Source of the DNA: Paenibacillus sinopodophylli
Lineage (GTDB): Bacteria > Bacillota > Bacilli > Paenibacillales > Paenibacillaceae
DNA: 64,000 nt
NCBI RefSeq assembly: GCF_005930355.1
Contig: NZ_VDBO01000001.1
Span: 1,840,767-1,904,766 of the forward strand
Reading direction: 5' to 3'
Within the stretch, counting starts at the first letter, position 1. The number at the start of each line of letters is the position of its first letter. Shown here in pieces: positions 56,901-64,000 of the stretch. The notes below the pieces were generated by a model. That model made no database searches and was not told where the DNA came from. It saw nothing but the letters and a program-made list of their open reading frames with translations. A program made the translations under genes and the position numbers.

Positions 56901-57296
56901 CTGCCAAATTTCTGAATTGCTTTTCAAAGCATAAAAGGGACTCTCCTCAGAAATACCTGATCTGGCTTCAACAAAACCCGTCGTCCCGCCAACGGTAGAT
57001 TTGGTCCACGATGATCCACTATAATACCTCCACAATGCTCCGTCTGCGGTGGTGTACAGGTAGCTCCCTGATGCAGAAGTAAAGTGTCCCCTATTATAAG
57101 CAACGGATGTCAGAGAAGCTCCAGAATGCCCGGAATAGACGGATTTCTTGATAACACCAATTTCCGAAGCTGGCGCAGCAGAAATTTCCTTCGCAAACCA
57201 TGCGGTTTGAGTCCCAACAAGAACAACCGCCATCATTAACAGTGCTAACTTTTTAACAAGCACAACAGCCATCCGATTACGGATTCGCAAAAACAT
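53931..57296 (-). CDS. S-layer-homology (SLH) surface protein with propeller-like and Ig-like modules
   Basis: Exported protein of 1121 residues with a signal peptide (VVLVKKLALLMMAVVLVG, EISAAPAS cleavage region). The N-terminal 350 residues have repeats of the kind found in sialidase- or WD-like propellers (PFYALKSNSEIWQWN, MFSKDGVNWSAFATL). Next is an X2-like Ig domain (about 358-453), then two tandem modules of about 105 residues sharing SGDRQ and GDERYxPxxW, a proline/serine linker, a conserved pre-SLH domain also found in the protein at 62213, and three SLH domains (about 933-1115; HWAKDAVNDM, PDQDITRAEFAAILVRGLGL). SLH domains attach the protein to pyruvylated cell-wall polymer. The ATG at 57296 follows GGAG. 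Confidence 0.88.
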   Translation of the reverse strand: MFLRIRNRMAVVLVKKLALLMMAVVLVGTQTAWFAKEISAAPASEIGVIKKSVYSGHSGASLTSVAYNRGHFTSASGSYLYTTADGALWRYYSGSSWTKSTVGGTTGFVEARSGISEESPFYALKSNSEIWQWNLRENDVEKKLLTVKEQGFNAVSGIYLPASEGISYFVTGIYDEHSNDDTPPKAVVFASLNGTASEIELSETSLFTPNKIEVAGNRLVVIGEGSHAYVYSPQNANPWSKIALPEHANYVDIAGPGSGKPVVAVASDTNNLYYADSVEGPWHIVASPSGYKMKSIAYGDGYYIAVGESAAMFSKDGVNWSAFATLTPNELNSVEYIDYGEFAVIGDAGTRLDMQAPIGAFYSPNDYTFDPEAPVDFVGYLDLTYNMSFSNFTGIMNGDTLLEEDLDYTLDIDEDDDRYLITLKKEYLSKQQPGEITLDFLFNLGYPYPVKIMIKGPSTPITPTAADASKNSIATSTNNITAGNPVTLSVSGDRQLEPGVVIGDERYLPTSWSSSEEGKTGAFDRTGAFYVSTYTPAIPGVHTVTATYTKQLWDGSEWQNSETSDTKETKIMVTRTAMSADASNNLVNASPSTATLGSSIALTASGDRQDVEVLVRGDERYVPVGWTSTESDKSGTFTVNGESYTSTYTPVVVGSHTVTVAFTKQKWTSEGWEDVGQDTKTAYVTIGSGSSSGGGSTPSSPSTNDDSVFVLVNGKSENAGTATKSTRANQTVTTIHIDQKKLDDKLAAEGQGAIVTIPFSAKSDVVIGELNGQMIKNMENKQAVLEIKTNTATYTLPAQQINIDAISEQIGKAVALQDIKLHIEIAATKTDMVKVVENAAAKGSFSIVVPALDFTVTAVYGEKTVDVSKFNVYVERTIAIPDDVDPNKITTGVVVDPDGTVRHVPTKIVVLGGKYYAKVNSLTNSTYSIVWHPLEFSDMAKHWAKDAVNDMGSRMVIDGTGNGLFNPDQDITRAEFAAILVRGLGLKLESSAAPFSDVKATDWYGSAVSTAYAYDLISGFEDGTFRPMDKITREQAMAILSKAMGMTGLKAKLAAQSADAVLHSFEDASDVAVWAQSGVVDSVQAGIVNGRNSVSLVPKAYMTRAEVAATIQRLLQKSELI

Positions 57297-57398
57297 GTGT
57301 GAACAGCTCCATTTCATTATCTGAATTTAGGATAAACCTTTCCATTCATCATAATGAACGACACCTTAAAGAAACCTTAAAAATCGACAGCTTTCACC

Positions 57399-57436
57399 AA
57401 AAAAAACAGGTCCCGCCGTTTTGTGGCGACAACCTG
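57399..57436 (-). terminator. Rho-independent terminator of the two-component operon
   Basis: CAGGTTGTCGCC and GGCGGGACCTG pair with one mismatch on the minus strand and are followed by eight T residues. It lies 40-80 bases after the sensor-kinase stop codon at 57478. Confidence 0.88.
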
Positions 57437-57477
57437 CTTCATTTGGGGTATATGAATGTGACTCAGGAGCGCTATAT

Positions 57478-60400
57478 CTACAAAGCCGGAATGAGCATCG
57501 TCACCTGCGTCCCTCGGCCCAGTTCGCTCTCCACTTGCAGTTGTACCCCATACTCATGCTTCAGCCTTTTGTTAATATTCAGTAGACCAACCCCCTGCGG
57601 CTCACCCGCTCCGGAACCCTCTAGCAGCGTCTCTAATCGTTCCGCTACGATGCCGACACCGTTGTCGGCAACGACAAACCGCCATTTACCGTCATCCGTT
57701 TCGTTCACGGTCAATCGCACTGTACCCCCTTCTCTGCGATCTCCGATGCCATGGCGGATCGCATTCTCTACCAGTGGTTGAAGCAGAAGCGGCGGAATTC
57801 GCAAGCCAAACGCTTTGTCCGCAATGTCGGATTCGAACTGAATGCGTTCCTTAAAACGTGCCTGTTCAATGCTGACGTACGTTCGAATCAATTGAAGCTC
57901 ATCATCGAAAGCGACTCTCCCTTCCGCATTGCTGAAGCGGAAACTGCCTCGCAAGAAATCAGCGAGATCAGTGATCAGCTTGCGTGACCGTTCCACATCC
58001 GTATAGCTGGATGCTACGATGCTGTTAAGCACATTGTACAAGAAATGGGGCTTGATCTGCGATTGCAGGAACGCTACTTCGAGGTGAATCGCTTTGCCGA
58101 GAGATTCTTTCACCGCCAGCAAGCTGCCGATTCGGGCCTTCATCTCTTCCACATCGAACGGCTTGGGCAAGTAATCGTTCGCCCCCGCTTGGAAGACCGC
58201 CACCTTATCCTGCGGCTGAATTGCCGCGGTCACCATTAAAACCGGCAATTCCAAGAGCGAGTAGCGTTTGCGAATATCCTGACATACCTCGTAGCCCGAC
58301 ATGCCCGGCATCATCAGATCGAGAATGACGAGATCGATCTGATTCGGCCCAGCGATCTGCTCCAGCGCTTCGTACCCGCTCTTGACTGCGATGACGCGAT
58401 AATCGAAGGTTTGCAGCGTATCCATCAACACCTTCAGGTTTACGAACTGGTCATCGACGATGAGTATCGTATGCTTCCCTTTGTGATTCAAAACATAGGG
58501 TGTCACAAAGGAGTATTCAGCTTGCTTCGGCGTAACCTGAGCGGTCTTGCCGTCCGGACGGGTTGCTTTCCCTTCTTTCCCTCGATTTGCGACCGGCATC
58601 GTAAACGTAAATGTCGATCCAACGCCCCGCGTCGAAGTCACCGCAATGGTTCCGTTCTGCAACTCGATCAACTGCTTCGCGATGGATAATCCTAACCCGA
58701 ATCCGCGGTGCTCCGATTCGTCGCTCGATGCAAACGGCTCGAATATAGTCGAAAGCTCGCGCGAATCGATGCCTTCTCCCGTATCGTGTACGGAAACTTC
58801 GATCATGCCTCCTTGCTCTGAGGCTGTAACGACGATGCTTCCATTTTTCGTATGCTTCACCGCGTTGTCCAATAAATTCGAAATAATCTGACTTAGACGA
58901 ATCTCATCAGCGAGCGCGGCGGGCAGCTCTGCGGGGACATGGTTCAGTAGGCGAATGTCTCGCTCGATGCAAAGATAGGCGTAAATGCGAACCTGGACTT
59001 CAACCGCAGAATGGACATCCGTCGCGAGCGGCGCGATTCTCAGCTCGCCTTGCTTCAATTTGGAGAAATCCAAAATATCGTAAACGAGCTGTGAAAGCCT
59101 CCCAGTGATCCCGATAATTAATTCGATCTTCTCCCTCTGGCTCACGGTCGGTGGATACGCAGCATCTTCTAGCATGGACCGGGATATGTTCATAACGCCA
59201 TGGAGCGGAGACTTGAACTCATGTGAAGTTCGCGTAAGAAAGTCGTCCTTCATTTTGTCCGCTTTCAGCAACTGCCCGGACAACTCCTCGATTTGATGGA
59301 AAGCGTTCGAAAACCGGAGCGACATAAGCAAAGCAAGCATGAGAAGAACGAGGAACGGCTCGAACGGTGCAAGCATATACACTTCCATACCCAGATAGAT
59401 GCTCATGTTCTGCTTTAATGTCAGTATGTTCAAGGCGATTCCCGCAAGAATCAAATACCTGCTTCCCTCGACTTTGTGAAGTGCCGCCAATACGAATATA
59501 TAGGTAGCATACAGTAATGAGAAAATGACATAGTACGTTGTCAGTTGACGCAGCAGCGCGGACGGAAATGTCGCCATCTCAGTTGCGAAGCACAAATAGA
59601 TGAGAGCGAAGGCGCCCCCCGCGATCAAAGTGATTTGGACAAGCCTTTTGGAGCAAAACGGTCGGAAAGCGGTGTACACATATAAACAAAATCCGAAGCC
59701 GCCCGCGAGTGCCGAGATCATCTGGAGGCGAAAAAACAGCCAGAATGGCATTATGCCGAGCGCATCGAGCAGCACTCTTTCTCCCCTTACGCTTATGAAT
59801 AAAGCAATGCTCATGCACATTAAACCGAAGACGATCAAAGAACGATCATGTTTGCGCTGGGCGTAAAGCCCGACGAAATAGAGCCCCATGATGAGAAAAG
59901 CGGTAACATTCACCCAATCATGCGTCAGCGCCCGATCTCGAAGCCCAGAGATTTGCTCAGCAGTCCCTAGGAAAAGCGAGTTGCTAATGCCGCTGCCACC
60001 GGAAAATTCATAGTTTGCAACTTGAACGAGGAGCTCATTCCAGCCTGGCTTTAGCTTGAAATAACTGACGTAGGGCTTATTCACAGCGTAGTATTCCCTA
60101 TGCGCGGCAGGAATCCCGCTGGAGCCAACCGTCTCTCCGTTGACTATAAGCCGATTGGATATTAGAATGGACGCCGTTTTTAATCCGTACATCATTTCGG
60201 TATTGTTGATATGGAGCCTCAACCGGTAGGTGGCCATCCCGGTCATGTTCATTCGGCTCGACCACGAACCGGGCACTTGAATCGTCGTGGAAGCTTGCGG
60301 AGATGAGGATAGAAAGTCTGCATGTGTTAAAAGCCGATTCGGATAAAACATCCATTCTCCATCTAGCGGGATTAAGCCATTTTCTTTAAATTTCCATAAA

Positions 60401-60531
60401 GTCAAATCTATCGATCCGTTCACCGCAATAGGTGATTGCTTTTTCTGGAAGGATACATAGGCAAACAATATGCCATAAGTCGCCGTTAGAATGACGAGCG
60501 TTGCAACCACTGCAGCCAGTTTTTTTCTCAT
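57478..60531 (-). CDS. Hybrid sensor kinase with 7TMR-DISM input, two kinase cores and an internal receiver
   Basis: Membrane signalling protein of 1017 residues. After a first helix comes an extracellular jelly-roll domain (about 45-200; PLDGEWMFYPNRLL, VPGSWS), then seven membrane helices (about 205-400), the 7TMR-DISM arrangement. Next are a HisKA core (KDDFLTRTSHEFKSPLHGV) and ATPase (DNAVKHTKNGS, HDTGEGI, GFGLGLSIAKQLI), a receiver (ILIVDDQFVNLK, DLVILDLMMPGMSGYE), then a second, LytS-like kinase core (SQIKPHFLYNVLNSI) and ATPase (VENAIRHGIGD, ADNGVGI, GVGLLNINKRL). All catalytic residues look intact in both kinases. The ATG at 60531 overlaps the regulator stop codon by 1 base and has GAGGAG upstream. 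Its output should go to the response regulator at 60531. Confidence 0.93.
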   Translation of the reverse strand: MRKKLAAVVATLVILTATYGILFAYVSFQKKQSPIAVNGSIDLTLWKFKENGLIPLDGEWMFYPNRLLTHADFLSSSPQASTTIQVPGSWSSRMNMTGMATYRLRLHINNTEMMYGLKTASILISNRLIVNGETVGSSGIPAAHREYYAVNKPYVSYFKLKPGWNELLVQVANYEFSGGSGISNSLFLGTAEQISGLRDRALTHDWVNVTAFLIMGLYFVGLYAQRKHDRSLIVFGLMCMSIALFISVRGERVLLDALGIMPFWLFFRLQMISALAGGFGFCLYVYTAFRPFCSKRLVQITLIAGGAFALIYLCFATEMATFPSALLRQLTTYYVIFSLLYATYIFVLAALHKVEGSRYLILAGIALNILTLKQNMSIYLGMEVYMLAPFEPFLVLLMLALLMSLRFSNAFHQIEELSGQLLKADKMKDDFLTRTSHEFKSPLHGVMNISRSMLEDAAYPPTVSQREKIELIIGITGRLSQLVYDILDFSKLKQGELRIAPLATDVHSAVEVQVRIYAYLCIERDIRLLNHVPAELPAALADEIRLSQIISNLLDNAVKHTKNGSIVVTASEQGGMIEVSVHDTGEGIDSRELSTIFEPFASSDESEHRGFGLGLSIAKQLIELQNGTIAVTSTRGVGSTFTFTMPVANRGKEGKATRPDGKTAQVTPKQAEYSFVTPYVLNHKGKHTILIVDDQFVNLKVLMDTLQTFDYRVIAVKSGYEALEQIAGPNQIDLVILDLMMPGMSGYEVCQDIRKRYSLLELPVLMVTAAIQPQDKVAVFQAGANDYLPKPFDVEEMKARIGSLLAVKESLGKAIHLEVAFLQSQIKPHFLYNVLNSIVASSYTDVERSRKLITDLADFLRGSFRFSNAEGRVAFDDELQLIRTYVSIEQARFKERIQFESDIADKAFGLRIPPLLLQPLVENAIRHGIGDRREGGTVRLTVNETDDGKWRFVVADNGVGIVAERLETLLEGSGAGEPQGVGLLNINKRLKHEYGVQLQVESELGRGTQVTMLIPAL

Positions 60532-61685
60532 TAGACTCCTCGCCCCTGCCATACCACTTGGTCTTTCGTTTGATGAAGCAGAAGAACCGTCCCTTCCTCG
60601 AGCTCCGCCCCCAGCTGCACGTGAACCGCTTGTTCCAATTGCATGTAGACACGCAACGCCTCATTTCGATTGCCTGTTTCCAAATGCAGCTTAATCAGCT
60701 CTCGTCCGTCTGCCTCCGAATCCGGAGCGAGCGTCAACACTTGCTTCATGCTATCAATCGCAAGCAGCATTTGACCCTGACTGCGGAAATAAGCATACCA
60801 CTTGCGAAGCACGCGAATATACGTTGCCTTGATCTCCAGCTGTCTAGCGACGACCCAGCCGAAATCACTGGCATCCATATAGTCGCCTTTATAGATCAGG
60901 TTGATAGAATCGTATAACCGCTCATCCATGACCTCTTCGTTCAATACGCTACGCAGCAAGCGCTCGAATTCCGTCACATCAACAGTCATGCCATCCAATG
61001 CAGCGAAGAAACCTTGAGCGTCTTTATGGATTTGAATCGGGATTTGATGATCTGCCAAGCTTTTTCTTAAGTAGGACATGCAGGTGTAGAAATAGGTTTT
61101 CGCTTTCTCCAGATCGTACCCCGGCCATAACGCTTCGATGATAGTTGCGGTATTTACGGATTTTCCTTCGTAATGAATCAAATAGGCACAAAGCTCCTTT
61201 TCCTTCTTCGTTTTCCAGGCAAGCTTTCGGTCCTTGTTGTCCGGCAACTGGATATGAAACCCTCCCAAGCAACGAATCGTAAAGGGAATACTCGTGTTAC
61301 GACGAGCTTCTAGGGAGAATGTGGATATTAATTGTTGGACGCGATCGACAGCGTTCTGCAATCTCTCTTTCGTAAATGGCTTAAGCAAATAGTCGGTTGA
61401 TTGAATTTCAAATGCTTCGACAGCATACTCCGCGTATGCCGTTGTGAATACGATAGGCATTCGCGGCAGCTTCTCTCTGATGGCTCTCGCTGCTTTCGTA
61501 CCCTTCATTCCTGGCATCTGATTGTCCAAAAATACCGCATCGACAGGAAACCGTACGATATCTTCGATCGCCTGAATCGGATTATCATACCTTCCCACCA
61601 CTTCGACGCCGCCGATCTGACTAAGCAATATTTCCAGCAGATCCAGCGCATCTTCTTCGTCATCAATGAGCAGTACACGAATCAT
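60531..61685 (-). CDS. Response regulator with receiver, winged-helix and BTAD (SARP-like) domains
   Basis: Cytoplasmic regulator of 384 residues. The receiver (1-118) has VLLIDDEEDALDLLEILL, the phosphoacceptor in VDAVFLDNQMPGMKG, and the conserved KPF. A winged-helix part follows (about 140-215; FTIRCLGGFHIQL, ELCAYLIHYEGKSV, TIIEALWPGYDLEKAKTYFY), then a TPR-like bacterial transcriptional activation domain (about 225-370; VTEFERLLRSV, LIKLHLETGNRNEALRVY). GGAG stands ten bases before the ATG. It is the first gene of a coupled pair with the hybrid sensor. Adjacent SLH protein genes are possible targets, by position only. Confidence 0.92.
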   Translation of the reverse strand: MIRVLLIDDEEDALDLLEILLSQIGGVEVVGRYDNPIQAIEDIVRFPVDAVFLDNQMPGMKGTKAARAIREKLPRMPIVFTTAYAEYAVEAFEIQSTDYLLKPFTKERLQNAVDRVQQLISTFSLEARRNTSIPFTIRCLGGFHIQLPDNKDRKLAWKTKKEKELCAYLIHYEGKSVNTATIIEALWPGYDLEKAKTYFYTCMSYLRKSLADHQIPIQIHKDAQGFFAALDGMTVDVTEFERLLRSVLNEEVMDERLYDSINLIYKGDYMDASDFGWVVARQLEIKATYIRVLRKWYAYFRSQGQMLLAIDSMKQVLTLAPDSEADGRELIKLHLETGNRNEALRVYMQLEQAVHVQLGAELEEGTVLLLHQTKDQVVWQGRGV

Positions 61686-62005
61686 TGGGGCTTATCTCCT
61701 TCATTCTCTCGAAGTGATCACTTATTAAATCTTCTTTTCGCATGTAATTCGGCAAAATATGACACATCTCCTTCTTTCAGAGTGATCGTATACAACTTTC
61801 ACCACTGTATGAAGAGCCAAACCGAAATTCCCGACACAAAAATAAAAAAACTCAAGCGACCATTCTCTTGAGTTTTTCGAAATAGATAAATACGGCTCTT
61901 AAAAGCTATTTTCTTACGAGTGACACCTAGCACTCCACATGACCATTATGCTGTAACAAAATCAAAACAAAAAATTAACATCTCTGCTGTTTGTGTTTAA
62001 AGTGT
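61686..62005. other. Gap of 320 bases before the tRNA
   Basis: It probably holds the promoter of the two-component operon (61686-61780), a terminator at 61846-61877, and at 61931-61957 a motif beginning CACTCCACATGAC, resembling the one at 27876. No gene is visible. Confidence 0.45.
61846..61877. terminator. Bidirectional rho-independent terminator
   Basis: AAAAACTCAAG (61846-61856) and CTTGAGTTTTT (61867-61877) form a stem with A-run and T-run on either side. On the minus strand it lies downstream of the tRNA gene and would end that transcript. Confidence 0.8.
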
Positions 62006-62081
62006 TGGTGGAAACTAGCGGGATCGAACCGCTGACCTCTTGCATGCCATACAAGCTCTCTCCCAGCTGAGCTAAGCCCCT
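62006..62081 (-). tRNA. tRNA-Ala (anticodon GGC)
   Basis: Seventy-six bases fold as a complete tRNA with encoded CCA. The acceptor arm is AGGGGCT with AGTTTCC, the anticodon stem CTTGT with GCAAG, the anticodon loop ATGGCAT giving GGC, and the T arm AGCGG/CCGCT with TTCGATC. The G3-U70 pair, the identity element for alanyl-tRNA synthetase, is present. Oddities are an A-C mismatch at the first acceptor pair, three consecutive G-U pairs in that stem and an imperfect D stem (GCTC with GAGA). It may be a functional minor isoacceptor or a decaying copy. Confidence 0.85.
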
Positions 62082-62154
62082 CGCCTTACTAGGGTAGTGT
62101 GACCAACCAGCTCGTAACTCGTGCTACCAAAGTGATCGGCTTCACTACCATAGA

Positions 62155-62208
62155 CATGGATAAACCCGCCTAAACAGATCTATCTCTGCTCAAGCGGGTT
62201 TGTCCATG
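62155..62208 (-). terminator. Long hairpin terminator after the SLH protein gene
   Basis: CATGGA-t-AAACCCGC and GCGGGTTT-g-TCCATG pair over 14 positions around a 24-base loop that can itself form AGA/TCT. It starts four bases after the stop codon at 62213. The T-tract is weak. Confidence 0.7.
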
Positions 62209-62212
62209 AATC

Positions 62213-64000
62213 TTATTTATCGATTGAACCTAGCGTTTGCAGCATTCTGATGAACACAACCGCCGCTTGCGCGCGTGTCGTATCGCCCTTCGGATCAAAC
62301 GTATTCGCGCTTGTACCGTTCATAATTTGAAGGGTAAGCATTGTGCGAACATCCTCCAAGTAAGCCGCGTCCACGCTTCCGATATCTTTGTAGCCGTTCA
62401 GGTTAACAGAATCCTTTGCAATCGACGACTTTTCAAGATTAATCACAGCCGCCAACATGCTCGCCATTTCCTCGCGGGATAGCGGTTGATCGGGCTTGAA
62501 GCTCGTACCATTCGTGAAGCCGAGCAGTCCAAGCTCCTTCGCCTTGGCTACCTCATCGAAGTACCATGCACCTTGCTTTACATCTACATACGGTGCTGTA
62601 TTCCCAACAGATCCGCCGCGTCCTAAGGTTCGAACTATCATGGCGGTAAACTCCGCTCTCGTTACGGCTTTGTCAGGGTTATATTTCCCGTCGCCAACTC
62701 CTTCAACGAGTCCTTTCGCTGCAGCCAGCTCTACGAATGCTTTGCTCCAATGTTTAAACGTATCGGTAAAGCTCATCGGATTTTGTGCCACGACGTACAC
62801 GCTGTTGGAATAAGAGTTGATCGTCACGTACCATGCGCCATCGATCAACACTTTCTTAGCGGATACAAACTCAAACTTCTTTGTCGTTTCGTTATAACGG
62901 AATACGCCCCATTGCTCTGGCATATCGGTCATGTTCTTTGGCATCGGGATGATTCGCGTCAGCGCGCTACTGAACTTGTCCGCTGTTCCGATCACTTGTC
63001 CTGACTTGGTGTTAATAATTAAGATGTTGAAATCCACAATCGCGCCTAATACTTGGCCCTTTGGCAACCCGCTTGCAACCGCCGCTTGAATGTCCTTGTC
63101 ACCAGACTTATCGGTCAAATTGATCTTGAAGCTGATATCCTCGGCTTTGAGCTCATTCTTCGTAAGCAAATCCTGCAGGTTCGGAATGAGCGATGCCAGA
63201 TTGACGGGAATCTTGTAGCTGCCGTAAGGCGTCTTAATCTCGGTGAAAAAAGTGGCGTTTTTCTTCTCAAACTCGGTTAATAGACTTGCCGGTAAGCTGA
63301 CATAGGCAACGCCGTCTTTTGGTGTAACCTCAAGAGCGACGGACGGCTTACGGGTGTCAATTGTATCCGAGTTAATCATAATGCCGTTTTGGTCGATATC
63401 CAAATCTGTTAGGACACTCGGAGAAGTTGGGCTACCGCCAGTCCCGCCACTATTCCTACTATTAATAACCTGCGTTACCGTAAAGGTTACCGGCGTCATA
63501 CCCGCGGCCGACACCGTTACCGTAGCCGTATACGTCCCTGCGGCGAGTCCGTCATTTACTTTTACCGTAAAGGTCGTGGACGTCGTTCCGCTATCGAGCG
63601 TTGTCGCCGCTGGCTGCGTAACCGTGAAGCTGCTCGCGTTCGTTCCGCTTAGCGCTGTCTCTAAGCTCTCCAAGTCGCCTGTTCCCGTTCTCGTTACGGT
63701 CACCGTTTTCGTTTCCTGCGTTCCCGATGCGTAGCCCGCTGTCAGCGCGCTCGGCGTCTCGTTCGACAATGCATCGATGGTGTACGTGAGCGGAACGTTC
63801 ACCACCTGCGTCACCGTAAAGGTCACCGGCGTCATGCTGGTCGCCGATACCGTTACCGTAGCCGTATAGATTCCTGCCGCTAAACCGTCGTTCGCTTTCA
63901 CTGTAAAAGTAGTGGACGTCGTCCCGCTATCGAGCGTTGTCGCCGCTGGCTGCGTAACCGTGAAGCTGCTCGCGTTCGTTCCGCTTAGCGCTGTCTCTAA
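62213..64000 (-). CDS. SLH-domain surface protein with tandem 112-residue repeats, N-terminal part outside the window
   Basis: The 595 C-terminal residues are visible. The outer part contains one full and one partial copy of a 112-residue beta-rich repeat (AGTYTATVTVSAAGMTPVTF, TVTVTRTGTGDLESLETAL, NASSFTVTQPAATTLDSGT) with nearly identical DNA at a 336-base period. After a Gly/Ser/Pro linker comes a pre-SLH domain like that of the 53931 protein. Three SLH domains end it (KHWSKAFVELAAAKGLVEGV, PDKAVTRAEFTAMIVRTLG, PLSREEMASMLAAV, DPKGDTTRAQAAVVFIRML). Attachment to the cell wall is expected. A hairpin follows the stop codon. The signal peptide and the number of repeats lie outside. Confidence 0.88.
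   Translation of the reverse strand, partial: LETALSGTNASSFTVTQPAATTLDSGTTSTTFTVKANDGLAAGIYTATVTVSATSMTPVTFTVTQVVNVPLTYTIDALSNETPSALTAGYASGTQETKTVTVTRTGTGDLESLETALSGTNASSFTVTQPAATTLDSGTTSTTFTVKVNDGLAAGTYTATVTVSAAGMTPVTFTVTQVINSRNSGGTGGSPTSPSVLTDLDIDQNGIMINSDTIDTRKPSVALEVTPKDGVAYVSLPASLLTEFEKKNATFFTEIKTPYGSYKIPVNLASLIPNLQDLLTKNELKAEDISFKINLTDKSGDKDIQAAVASGLPKGQVLGAIVDFNILIINTKSGQVIGTADKFSSALTRIIPMPKNMTDMPEQWGVFRYNETTKKFEFVSAKKVLIDGAWYVTINSYSNSVYVVAQNPMSFTDTFKHWSKAFVELAAAKGLVEGVGDGKYNPDKAVTRAEFTAMIVRTLGRGGSVGNTAPYVDVKQGAWYFDEVAKAKELGLLGFTNGTSFKPDQPLSREEMASMLAAVINLEKSSIAKDSVNLNGYKDIGSVDAAYLEDVRTMLTLQIMNGTSANTFDPKGDTTRAQAAVVFIRMLQTLGSIDK
63478..64000 (-). repeat. Tandem 336-bp coding repeat (112 residues), continuing beyond the window
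   Basis: The copy from about 63478 to 63813 is repeated from 63814 to the window end with only scattered base differences. This suggests recent expansion, and copy number may vary between strains. Confidence 0.88.

Overview
The window most likely comes from a Paenibacillus-type Firmicute. Signs of this are S-layer-homology (SLH) surface proteins, paired YesM/YesN regulators, LplB/YtcP-type sugar ABC importers without their own ATPase, AGGAGG ribosome sites, and very large modular secreted polysaccharidases. No taxonomic marker gene was used, so this is inference from gene style.

Nearly the whole window is a plant cell-wall (mostly pectin-like) utilisation region. At 1-5810 (minus) an SGNH esterase, an L-arabinose/L-fucose isomerase-like enzyme, an unrecognised 826-residue protein and a second, cut SGNH esterase form one apparent operon. 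It diverges from a membrane-bound AraC regulator and a GH3-like hydrolase (6102-10120, plus). Next come a zinc-dehydrogenase-like protein (10186-11238) and a giant 2603-residue secreted protein joining a WbsX/GH99-like domain to a pectinesterase-like beta-helix (11344-19155). A first sugar importer (solute-binding lipoprotein plus two permeases) lies at 19284-22745. At 22954-25865 are cysD and cysN; cysN carries a degenerate APS-kinase tail and is followed by two strong hairpins and possible very small ORFs.

26371-27615 is a Cthe_2159-type polysaccharide-binding lipoprotein. 28032-29054 is a decayed glcD-glcF pair. 29243-33024 holds a GH43 enzyme, a Gfo/Idh/MocA oxidoreductase and a medium-chain dehydrogenase, and 33098-36347 a YesM/YesN two-component system. 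36637-42456 is a 1939-residue GH74-like enzyme ending in the same 74-residue repeats as the giant protein. 42528-47090 holds an SGNH esterase and a second ATPase-less importer. 47329-53134 holds a paralogous SGNH esterase, a sialate-O-acetylesterase-like enzyme, an FAD oxidoreductase and an AraC regulator. 53262-53672 contains remnants of an apiosidase-like hydrolase and of a LacI regulator.

The right end is cell-surface and signalling: an SLH protein (53931-57296), an unusual hybrid sensor with two kinase cores (57478-60531), a REC-BTAD response regulator (60531-61685), a tRNA-Ala(GGC) gene (62006-62081) and a second SLH protein running off the window.

Inferred logic: secreted GH74-like and pectinesterase-like enzymes and esterases trim decorated polymers; the two importers bring in oligosaccharides using an ATPase encoded elsewhere; GH3, GH43, isomerase and dehydrogenase-type enzymes act on products in the cytoplasm; local AraC, YesMN and hybrid regulators sense the substrates. 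The most notable items are the shared 74-residue C-terminal repeat, the CysN with a dead APS-kinase domain, the double-kinase hybrid sensor, the unknown protein coupled to the isomerase, and the tiny-ORF unit after cysN.
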